Of a stretch of 64,000 nt of DNA, positions 54,590 to 64,000 are shown one piece after another. The number at the start of each line of letters is the position of its first letter. Positions within the stretch are counted from its first letter, which is position 1. Position numbers and translations under genes: made by a program. Source of the stretch: Bactrocera neohumeralis. Its lineage: Eukaryota > Arthropoda > Insecta > Diptera > Tephritidae. The notes beneath the pieces are model-generated. The model saw only the letters and a list, made by a program, of their open reading frames with translations. It did no database searches and was not told the DNA's origin. Location of the stretch: positions 21,136,017 through 21,200,016 of the forward strand of contig NC_065919.1 of the NCBI RefSeq assembly GCF_024586455.1, in the 5' to 3' direction.

Positions 54590-55200
54590 ACAACAACAAA
54601 AACGGCAACAAATAAAAAAACTTTGATAATAATAACAACAACAACAAATAACAATAATGATGTTAGCAATAACAAACACAATATTAATTATAGAAACGGT
54701 AACAATTACAACAACAAAAATTACTAATAACAACAACAACAATAAATAATAATAATAAAACTAAAATATTTATTATAAAAACGTCAACAACAGAAGCAAC
54801 AACAACAATTACAATAACAACAACAAACAATAATAATAATAATAAAATTCGAAAATATTTTTATAGAAACTGTAATAATAACAACAGAAAAGTGACAACA
54901 ACAACAACAACAACAAATAATAATAATAATAAAACTAAAGTATTTATTATAGATACGGTAACAACAACAATAATAAATAATACTAATAATAAAAATGAAA
55001 ATATTTATTTCAGAAACGGTAACACTAACATCAACAGAAGCAATATTAACAGTAACAACAACAGCAAATACTACTAATAATAATAAACGAAAATATTTTA
55101 ATAGAAAAGATAACAATAAGAACAATACAAGCATCAACAACAATTCCAATAAAGATAACAACAACAACAAAAACGTAACAATAACAACAACAAAATAAAC
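54590..55200. repeat. Compound (AAC/AAT)n tract with an 87-bp tandem period
   Basis: AACAAC and AATAAT runs alternate with a recurrent ATATTTATTATAGAAACGGTAAC-like word whose ATAGAAACGG core lies near 54690, 54775, 54863, 54949, 55010 and 55101 (mostly 85-91 bp apart). Long open frames on both strands encode Thr/Asn or Leu/Val/Cys runs and are artefacts of the triplets. Confidence 0.8.
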
Positions 55201-56560
55201 AACAATTTCTAAAACGTATGCAAGCAACAATAACTGTAGCACTAAAACGCACAACGGTAATAGGTGGAAGTAGACACTGAAACAACCAAAAGGATATGTA
55301 CACACACACATTTATATACAAAGTTCCATATAATACATGCCAACATCAATATGTCTACTATGTGTATAAGCATAGCCATGTGCGCAACATCGATCTAAAT
55401 CACGCATTATTGCTCGGCGTCAAATTCACGTTTACCACAACAAACACTATTTAGGCATGATTGTTGTTGTAGTATCTACTCTTGCAACGTCTATTTTTTA
55501 TTTATTTTTTTTTTTTTTACTCTTTCTTCCAGCGAAATTTTCATACTCGCCACAGTAGCCGTTTGCGTTTATTGCTACTTATTTGCTAGCAACATTTCTC
55601 ATTTTTCGTTGTTGTTACTTTTTTTTGTTTTTTTTTGTATTCGACGCTGCGTTTTGGTTTGGTTTTAGGCTAAAAAGTAATTTCTGGTTTAGAAATTTGC
55701 TGGGGCGCGCATTATAACTAAAGTGAGGTATGGAAAATGTTGCAGCAATATTATTTTACGCGGAAGACCAGTAGCTGGGCAGCAAATAATTGCTTAAGAA
55801 AATTATATGGCTCAGTGGCTAAGCAAAGCCTGATCGATTTGCGCGCACTTTCTTATGCGCGGATTATGAGGAAATGCGAAGAAAGAGCGCAAAATTGAGA
55901 GGATGAGACTCTGAAATATTTCTAAGTGGCTGGTGAAAATTGTTTTTTATTTTTAATATTACAAAAAATATATATAAAAACTCTAAACAAAGTAATATGT
56001 AAGAAATTAAAATGTATAAATAAATGAATTTTTTCAATATGCTTAGAAATGAATCTTTTAACCGATATAAATAAAGCAATTTCACTAAGGAAATTAGGTT
56101 ATGTTGAAGGATAATTTATGAAAGAAAAAGAAGATACTAATGAATGACCTATATGAATGAAGAAACTCTGCTACATCTCCGATGACAGCACGATGATTTT
56201 CAGAGCCTGTTTCTTCATAATTGTGGATGTCATTGTTATAACTGAGGTGGCTGAACAATTCGCATAAAGGAAGTTTTCGATGTCATAATAAACTTCACTG
56301 AATGCTTTGTGTCACTCAAATACTTGTGTTCGTGATGAAAAAGATTCCCCAAAATACCTTAGAAACATCCTCAACGATCCGGCAGTCGTAATTCCATTAG
56401 CAGCATAACATTCCATTAGCAGCATAACATTTGAATCAGACGATGTGTAAATCAATCTATAAAAAAACTATATATATTTAATTATTCATCAATATTTAGT
56501 TCAAAGTAATCCTCACCAGATTTCTGGACAACTTTTCCAGTCCTCGAAATACTTTTCAAA
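55201..56560. other. Unique intronic sequence
   Basis: Poly-T runs near 55505-55520 and 55618-55640, otherwise AT-rich. A phrase GCAGCATAACATTCCATTAG is duplicated in tandem near 56400-56430. No gene recognised. Confidence 0.4.
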
Positions 56561-56569
56561 GCTTGCTTC

Positions 56570-57258
56570 AATCAGACTAGTCTAGAGGCTCGAATTTCGA
56601 TTTTTCAACAATGAATATCTATTTTTACAAGCCGTTTTTATCATAAAAACTTAGAAGAATCACAAAATAAATTAAAAAAAAAAAATTTTTTTCATCGAGT
56701 TATGCGTCCGAGAGAGACCGTGTCCTTATCGCCATGATTTCTACTCTTGTCGTCATCTGAAAAATAAAACAATGACAGATTCTTAATGAGTACGAATGTC
56801 GCTTTGTCATAAAGTAGGAAAACTAAAAAAAAAAATTTTCATAAAATGGCGGCTACTCAAAAAAAAGGTCGATTTTTTCACAAATTTTTCAGTTTTGTCG
56901 ATTTTTTTTAAATATTATAAATTTCAAATTTTTATTTTCTTTTGCTTCTAGTGATAGAGATATATTTAAAGAATATTCATGCCAAATTTCAAATAAATCG
57001 ACTTATTAGAACTTGAGATATTGTGGCTACCGCATCAAAAAAAGGAGTTTTGAGAAAAACGCGTTTAAAGTTTTACGTTATACGATATTCACTCAACCGG
57101 TCTAGTTGCCACGTCACTGAAATGGCTATAACTTTGAAAATAATTTGAGTTTTGAAAAATCCTTTTTATGGAGATATTTTTGAATATCGAAACTATCGAA
57201 TTATGAAAAAAAATTCTCGATTTTTTCAAATTTCTTGACTAGAAACTTCAGTTTGGGG
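56570..57258. mobile_element. TTAA-MITE family, diverged copy
   Basis: Shares with 16910-17612 the interior words TCAAATAAATCGACTTATTA (compare TTCAAGTTAATCGGTTTATT), GAGAAAAACGCGTTTAAAG and AATGGCTATAACTTT. The ends GACTAGTCTAGAGG (left) and TTGACTAGAAAC (right) are eroded forms of the TCTAGTCTAGAA terminus. No TTAA could be confirmed. Confidence 0.65.
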
Positions 57259-57790
57259 AACAAGAAAAAATCATATGGACATAAATTTGATGAATACAGT
57301 GATTGATCGATGGTATTTATTGCGTTTTCTGCTTTAAATTCGGTCACAAACATGGCTCGATGCGAGGATATATTATCATCTTTGTAAAATCCATGAATTT
57401 TTCTTCCAGCAATCCGGACATTTTCGACGAATGTTCAAATTTATTACACCAAACCACGAATATTGAAAAATAAAACAATAAGCATCACCTTAATTTTTAA
57501 GCGGCTTTGGTGTGATTTCTTTGGGTTTCAGCTGTTTTTCCCCTTCATTCTGATGACTGTTGACTTGTTTGCATATCAAACTCATAAACCCAACGGCAGT
57601 TAAATGTTCTCCATGAATGCGTTATCTCGGAAGAGACATGTCTACGATACTTTTTTTGAAAAAAAATCAGCTTTATCGGAAGGAGTCGAGCAAGAACGCG
57701 TTTCATGCCCAAAATATCAACCAAAATCATTCGAACGGACTCGTGAAAGATGCAAGGTCAGTAGAATAGAAACATTTTTGGGAAAGCTGT
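57245..57790 (-). mobile_element. Mariner transposase pseudogene
   Basis: Minus strand: SVRMILVDILGMKRVLARLL (57740-57680), IFFQKKYRRHVSSEITHS (57650), WVYEFDMQTSQQSSE (57590-57545), KVMLIVLFFNIRGLV (57480), SHRAMFVTEFKAENAINTID (57360) and SLYSSNLCPYDFFLFPK (57300-57255). The HTH half is missing, the first Asp region is deleted and the HDN motif is lost. It lies directly against the MITE copy on its left. Confidence 0.8.
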
Positions 57791-57794
57791 TATT

Positions 57795-58840
57795 ATAGAA
57801 GGCATAATAGTTTATTTTTTCGAGAGAAACAAAAAGAAAAAGTAATTCCTATAATCAAAAGTGTGTATAGCATACTAATTAATCATGTAAAACTTTCATC
57901 TTGGCGGCTTAGTCAAGCCAAAAAGTTTATAACTTTATCATAACCTTTTTAATATTTCATGTGGTATGGGATTATAAAGATAGTGAAAACATATCTTGCA
58001 ATTATCTGTTAGCTTCCACCGCTGTTGCTCTACTAATATCTCGAGATTTTTCTTCTTTTTTGTGATTCTTGATTTGATCGTTGAAGCTCATTTAGTTGTT
58101 AAGCCAAACCGAATAAATATTTTTTCCATTTTATTTCCCCCTTTGCTAAGTTAAACCTATCTGAATAGTCGGCAATATTTATTGCAGCAACTAGGTAATA
58201 ATATTTTTGAACGTTGGTCAAAGACCAACTGAAGCGCGTCTGAGAGGTCCTCTGACATAGAGTAGGATGTAAAACACATCTGCTTAACTGCTAGCTCTAA
58301 GAAAAGTTAATCTTGCTGTAGTCATAGGGAAGGATTTTTACTGGACATTGTCTAATAGACATTCATATAGTAAACCTAAAAATCCAGTCGAACGTAAATA
58401 GTCAAAGTTGTATGGATGAGGAGAGGTGAAAACATCCAGACACTTACTCAACCAAAGTCCAGCCCTCCAAAAGCTCAGAACGAAACAACTCTTCAGTCCT
58501 ACTTTCAGCAAACCTGTAGACATAACCGAAACTTACATTGGCCGTCTGAAAGCATTTTTGATCGGCTCAAAGTGTTTTGTCGATTTATGAGGGTCTTTAT
58601 GCTAAAATTGTATGGGAGTACAAGGTACCAGAACGCATCAGCATTATAAGCTGTCCAAGTGAGATCCCCTTTCTCGGATCGACCATTTAACCTTACCTAA
58701 CCTATAATAAATCAACTTTTGTTCAACAATGTCCAATATAAGGTAGTCTTTAGTATTTTTTTCAATGCATATATATCCCTTAAAATTCTATTACGCTCGA
58801 AATTTACTGCCACATCGTCTGCTACATTCCACAACAACGC
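57795..58840. other. Unassigned sequence
   Basis: A 77-codon + frame at 58416-58649 has no recognised family. Otherwise AT-rich. Confidence 0.35.
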
Positions 58841-59980
58841 CGGCGGGTGTTAAGGCGTAGACGTGCAGGCGAAAGTTTAGCATCTCGCCCAAAGACAAAA
58901 GCTCGTCAAAGTGCAGTTGGACGCAGCAGCTGACGTACGATCAATAGCCGAGCACTGCTCCAAATCGCCTGCACTCGCATATGCCGTATACCTTTTCTAC
59001 ACCTTCTGAAGCGCTGTGTGCAACTGTTGTTGTTGCTACTTTTGCTGTTGGCCAGCGCGCTGTGTGCATAACAACACCAAGGCATGGGAAATTTAAATTA
59101 TAGTGTCGCCACAATAATCAAGCAACAACAGCAATTCCTAAGCCAATGCGAACGGCAAGAGAAACACTAACTGCAATACAACAACAATAGCAACAGTATA
59201 CGTACGCTGCAAATGTTATTGGCAACGCAAAGCTCTATCATTATTTGTTTGTTGCTGTTGTTGGAATTTTTGCTGTTGCTGTTTTAGTTGTTGTATTGTT
59301 AATGTTGTTGTTACTAGTTTGGTTGTTGTTGCTGTTATTGTTGTTGTCAATGTTTTGTTGTTGTTACTGTTACATTGTTGTTGTCACTGTTTTTGTTGTT
59401 GTTACAGCTATTGTTGTTGTCAGAGTGTTTTTGTTGTTGTTGTCCGCATATATGTATACGTGCGTTAATATTACCTGGCTTATCCCTCTTCGCAATTAAT
59501 TTGTTTGTGAGTGTGTGTGTGTGTAATTTTAGTTTCGTTCGCCGCTTTGTTGTTGCTCTTGCAGCTCCTTCTTCAATCATTGATTAGCTCGTGTGCTTTA
59601 TTACATTCTTTGCTGCTTGCTGGCCGAGCATTTTAGCATTCCTGGAATTCTGCCGCTGTTGCTCGGAATTTCCTTCAATATTGCGGTTCATTGCACGTTG
59701 TTGCCGAAAGTGAAATAGCAAAAACAACAAAAACAAAAAAGCGAAAGCTCCTTCTTAAGGTCAAATGAAGCTATGTATAATTATCCGTAAATACATACAT
59801 ATGTATATACCAACGTACTATACATATATCCAATATAACAACCTTGAATTCATATGAAAACAGGGGTATTAAGCACCGAGCTTTGCAGAATTATGTAACC
59901 ATTGACGACAACTAAGTTAAGCGTTAATAAGGCTAATAAACCAAGGTCGAGGTGTTCAAAAAAATTCGAAGTATAATAGT
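58841..59980. other. Unique intronic island with CAA/TTG triplets
   Basis: GC-richer unique sequence with CAACAACAAT/TTGTTGTTG runs and a GTGTGTGTGTG stretch near 59508-59524. No exon recognised; possible regulatory DNA. Confidence 0.4.
59240..59445. repeat. (TTG)n-rich microsatellite
   Basis: TTGTTGTTG units interspersed with CTG and ACT triplets. The long Val/Leu frame through it (59245-59499) is an artefact. Confidence 0.8.
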
Positions 59981-60059
59981 TTCAGCATATTGATTTTGAA
60001 TAAACCCAAGAGGTCTCGTATATCCAATGATATTTATCTATCATCAGGATTTTTTAGGC

Positions 60060-60560
60060 TCAGGCTCTAGGTTCTGGCTTTCTACTGCTTCACAGCGCAA
60101 CTTTTTTTGAGAGTGGTATCCACTCCAATAGTAGCATGGCGATACCAGCCTTGAGCTCGCTAACCGTCGAGACTAGTGAAGGAATGTCTCTACTCCTTCT
60201 CTCTGACATCGAGTTACTTCAGGTTTAGCTGAATTTGGGTGCCTGGCTATAGCGCGATTCCAGGGAACTTCTATGCGGATAGGTTAGCTTTTCAGATGCT
60301 TCTGCTTCACAAGCTGCAGTATGAGAACTGGCAGGAGTTTCACTTACTTCTCGAGGTTTTATACTGAATAGTTAAGTAAGGTTTAGGCCTTAGATACTTA
60401 CACCTACATGATCGGAGGGACTTTCTAGCTCAAAATGAAACGTTAGATGTTTAGTGAGCTCCTCACTCAGCAAAGTTCACGTTTCTACAATTATGAGAGT
60501 TCTAACTGCTCGTTGGCAATTGATGCTGTAAGATTGGAATTTTTCGAAAGAAGATGAGAT
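60060..60560 (+). mobile_element. Non-LTR retrotransposon RNase H fragment
   Basis: The + strand near 60225-60290 reads IWVPGYSAIPGNFYADRLA, in shifting frames (LNLGAWL then RDSRE), matching the WVPGHSGxxGNExAD block of jockey/R1-type RNase H. A decayed C-terminal region follows. Upstream sequence from about 60060 probably contains the first RNase H segments. Confidence 0.6.
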
Positions 60561-60589
60561 ACCTTTTTGAATATTCCTATTTGACTACC

Positions 60590-61645
60590 TTTTTATACTC
60601 TCGCAACAAAGTTGCTTAGAGAGTATTATAGTTTTGTTCACATAACGGTTGTTTGTAAGTCCTAAAACTAAAAGAGTCAGATATAGGGTATATATACCAA
60701 AGTAATCAGGGTGACGAGTAGAGTTGAAATCCGGATGTCTGTCTGTCCGTCCGTCTGTCCGTCCGTCCGTCCGTGCAAGCTGTAAGTTGAGTAAAAATTG
60801 AGATATCATAATGAAACTTGGTACACGTATTTCTTGGCTCTATAAGAAGGTTAAGTTCGAAGATGGGCAAAATCGGCCCACTGCCACGCCCACAAAATGG
60901 CGGAAACCGAAAACCGAAAACCCATAAATAAAGATATTAAAGTGAAATTTGGCACGAAGGATCGCATTAGGGAGTGGCATATTTGGACGCAATTTTTTTG
61001 GAAAAGTGGGTGTGGCCCCGCCCCCTACTAAGTTTTTTGCACATATCTCGGAAACTACTATAGCTATGTCAACCAAACTCTACAGAGTCGTTTTCTTCAG
61101 GCATTTCCATATACAGTTCAAAAATGGAAGAAATCGGATAATAACCACGCCCACCTCCCATACAAAGGTTATGTTGAAAATCACTAAAAGTGCGTTAACT
61201 GACTAACAAAAAACGTCAGAAACACTAAATTTTACGGAAGAAATTGCAGAAGGAAGCTGCACCCAGGCTTTTTTAAAAATTGAAAATGGGGGTGGCGTCG
61301 CCCACTTATGGACCAAAAACCATATCTAACTACTAGACCGATTTCAATGAAATTCGGTATGTTATATTTTCTTAGCACCCTGATGGTATGTACAAAATAT
61401 GAGTTAAATCGGTTTACAACCACGCCTTCTTCCAATATAACGCTATTTTGAATTCCATCTGATGCCTTTTCTGTATAATACGAGTATATACATTAGGAAC
61501 CAATGATGATAGCGGAATAAAACTTTACACAAATACGGTATTTGAAAAATATGTAAATGACGTATAATGAAATCTCGATTATCACTTTACCATGCGAGAG
61601 TATAAAATGTTCGGTGACACCCGAACTTAGCCCTTCCTTACTTGT
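60590..61645 (-). repeat. Dispersed repeat family C, second copy, inverted
   Basis: Minus-strand copy of 17777-18843. Ends TTTTATACTCTCGCAAC and CCCTTCCTTACTTGTT. Near 60920 it lacks the CTTAGTTATGACAC block of the first copy and has a duplicated GGTTTTCGGTTTTCGG instead. Carries the GTCC/GTCT tetranucleotide tract at 60739-60775. Confidence 0.85.
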
Positions 61646-62490
61646 TGAATATTCCATCTGTGTCAAATCAAGCCTAAGATATCTCAGATCTCACATTTTA
61701 AGACATTCAGTTGAAATAATAGAAGCAGAAATAATGTATGTACGCATATTGGCGATGGATTTAAGGCGCTTTGTCGAGAAATAATATTCAAATACAGAAG
61801 TTCGTTTTCTCTGGCTTCACTAATGGCTGTGCTCAGCAGTCTAAAGATAGTGCAAAGTGGCTGCTCAAAGCCGAAACGGGCGTAAATGAGCCTGTATCGT
61901 AAATGGGAAAATGCGCTACTCTGCTTTAAGCGTCCGCTTTGCGACCGCGCTGAGTGTGATCCTCCCGCCAGCTTGAGAGAGCAGCCACATAACTTAACCT
62001 ATCCATTAGAATTTTTGGCCATCAGTAAAGAAACTATTACATAATGGTCCACATAAAAACTCCCCATTAGAAATTATTCACAAAACATAACCTAACCCAA
62101 ACTCAATAGGCACTGATTTTCGATCACCCCAATGCAATTGCAACAAATTACACAAAAAGTTGATAACAGCAATAAGTTCTTCATTAAATGCGATCACTTT
62201 CTTCACAAATAAATGCTAATTTGGCCCAAGGCATTGTAAGGTTGTAAAATATTCGATATACACAATACTAATAGCCATTCAAGAGTACTGTTTTCATCAG
62301 CGTTGCTTACCTGCCTTTATTCCTTTTAATACAAATTTGCCTCGAAGAAAGTATTTATAGACGTAGTAAATAGACAATATTTTTATATTTTATCATATTC
62401 AAATTATTTAATCTCCAATTAGTGGGAAAGAGAAATAAGAATTTATCTCATTTTTCTGAAGTAAACTTGACCTTCTGCAATCCCAACACC
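61646..62490. other. Unassigned sequence
   Basis: Contains a CpG-richer segment at 61850-61990 without recognised coding content. Confidence 0.35.
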
Positions 62491-62499
62491 TTTACATTC

Positions 62500-62800
62500 C
62501 ATCTTCGCAAAATTGAAAAAAAGAGTTTGGTGAAATGCAGAGCATGGACAGAAGATGATGAAACGCATTGCGAATGTCCAGCCTTCAGACAGGATATATG
62601 ACACAGTTCTGAATGCTCCAACTTATGAGGCAAAATTAGGTATTTTACAGCCCTTAGATGCTGGATAAAGCTTAATTTGTTAATCACCTGGGAGCTCTAA
62701 GGGCCTAATGACGGCCTAACTGTGGTCGCCAACGGTCTGGTGCTCTTGTGCCTTTCTTTTCAACTAACCAACTAAATTTTCATGAAGTGTACCATACTTG
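62500..62800 (+). mobile_element. Non-LTR retrotransposon Cys-His tail
   Basis: The + strand reads KCRAWTEDDETHCECPAFRQ (62533-62592), the C...E(D)ET.HC.CPAFR motif at the end of jockey/R1-type pol, with the usual spacer between the first Cys and the histidine shortened. Then about 200 bp of probable 3' UTR. Confidence 0.6.
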
Positions 62801-64000
62801 CTTGCCTTCAAGGATTTTTAACGCTTCTTTTCTAGTGTCTATGGTCAAAATCTCCTAATTTTTTTGACTATTCTCGCTTTTCTGATAAGTTGACCGTACA
62901 CTTATAACTTCGGCAAACAACAAAATTTATGCGTAATTCTCATGAGTTATTTTTAAGCAGATTTTTAAACCAAAACTATTCAAAATCAATGAAACAATCG
63001 ATGGATATTGATATATAGTATGTACATGGAAGTAGGCACAATATATCTGCTACCAAATGCACAAAAATTTTCTCAACTTGTGTCAGCAGTAGGCTTTGGC
63101 TCATTATCCAGATTTATATATTTTATTTATACTTCACTCTTTTTGTGAGTTTATAGTAATTTTCAGTTTTCAGTATTCATGAATTTGAGAGAAATTTTCA
63201 TGCTAAATACAACGTCATACTAGCTGATATACTTAGAGAAGTAACCTGATTGTTTTTGTATCCAAAAAGAAGTCCTTATAATTTTTTTATAAAACATAAA
63301 AGTACAAATAAGATTAAAATAGTGTGTATAACTACAAGAAAGGTGGAGTATCCTATATTTACTTGGAACACTTTCAACCTTTGAGGCTGATATACTATAC
63401 ATGCGAAATTTCGAAGTAAAAATAATTTTGGAAAAATATCCTAGGTTAAAAATACCAACCAAGGAAAAAAAAATTCAACAAATGTGTTTTCGCGCGAAAA
63501 TGTAATTAAAAAGTTTTACTTCTTTTTTCCCACAGTAGTATAATATAAGGAAAATTATTACTGAAAGTTACTGAGAACAGGTGAAGTATAAAACTAAGAA
63601 CTGTGAAACAATAAATAATTTATAAATTTACACTAGTAAATTCCTAATATTTCGAACATATAATTCTTGACAAACTTGGTAAGGTGGAAAGAACAACGTT
63701 TCATGAGAAATAAAACTTTATTAATATTTCAGTCATTATTAGTTAACTATTGAGCATCACAAGTATGAAGACAGCAGCCAACCGGCTTGAGACATCGAGG
63801 GTGCCAATTAACGTCAATAAAAACCACTAAATTAACCATAACAATAAGTACAAATTAAGCGAATATAAAAAGTGTGAAATGCAGATGTAAACAAAAATGA
63901 GATGCTCATTTTTAAGCACAACAAAAACAACACTACCAAACTATGCATAACTGTACGGGCTTTAAACAATACAACAACACCGAGTGGCAACACAAATATA
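62801..64000. other. Unique AT-rich sequence to the window edge
   Basis: No gene or repeat recognised. CAA-rich near 63915-63995, as in the other unique islands. Confidence 0.4.

Noticed and set aside
54784..55321. Long minus-strand frames rich in Leu, Val and Cys, and + frames rich in Thr/Asn
   Set aside because: They are translations of the AAC/AAT triplet tract with no domain or start context.
59245..59499. Hydrophobic Val/Leu frame resembling membrane segments
   Set aside because: Arises from TTG-rich microsatellite sequence.

Overview
The window looks like non-coding, repeat-filled euchromatin of a higher fly (Diptera, Cyclorrhapha), most plausibly a tephritid fruit fly. The evidence is an AT-rich background with CAA/CAG/TTG triplet runs, a polyglutamine- and histidine-rich coding exon with canonical GT/AG splice signals, and a dense population of mariner, Tc1-like and non-LTR elements typical of tephritids. 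Species assignment is inference; nothing here is diagnostic. There are no bacterial genes, rRNA, convincing tRNA or CRISPR arrays.

Only one stretch looks like host protein-coding sequence: an exon at about 3816-4374 on the + strand, with the start codon at 3917 and a strong donor (CCAG|GTGAGT) at 4374/4375. It encodes about 152 residues dominated by Gln and His runs, as in the N-terminus of many fly nuclear or RNA-binding regulators. I could not name the gene. No second host exon was recognised in the remaining 59.6 kb, so the rest is most simply read as part of one giant first coding intron.

That presumed intron alternates two textures. Unique islands rich in CAA/TTG triplets (about 7.7-9.4, 11.6-12.8, 20.2-21.2, 23.9-25.2, 27.4-28.4, 30.8-32.0, 37.0-38.4, 40.6-42.5, 49.0-50.2, 53.1-54.5 and 58.8-59.9 kb) may carry regulatory DNA. 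Between them lie transposon graveyards: mariner copies at 1.2, 3.4, 18.9, 23.0, 26.7, 42.6, 46.7, 47.3 and 57.2 kb; three copies of one internally deleted mariner derivative at 32.4, 38.9 and 43.9 kb; Tc1-like elements at 32.0-34.2 and 44.5-45.0 kb; other IS630/Tc1/mariner-superfamily transposases at 14.6, 19.6 and 47.8 kb; and non-LTR retrotransposon pieces at 2.6, 5.7, 12.8, 23.4, 25.3, 26.3, 35.5, 39.4, 52.4, 60.1 and 62.5 kb. All recognisable transposase and reverse transcriptase genes are broken.

Several non-coding repeats recur. Family A carries a CCGTCTGT motif. Family C is a 1.06 kb repeat present as an inverted pair 42 kb apart. Family D shares its head with family C. Family B is a MITE with long inverted termini. 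A TTAA-flanked MITE family has at least two members. Tandem arrays include a 12-bp minisatellite at 21.3-21.8 kb, a roughly 120-bp satellite with higher-order structure at 29.4-30.75 kb, a 57-bp array at 16.65 kb that was split by the TTAA MITE, and an 87-bp compound microsatellite at 54.6-55.2 kb. A CGATA/TATCGATA-rich block at 9.5-11.6 kb is a candidate boundary or DREF/BEAF-type region. I found no clear evidence of a new multi-gene system. The strongest unusual signals are structural: shared deletion derivatives, nested insertions with reconstructable empty sites, and patterned satellites.
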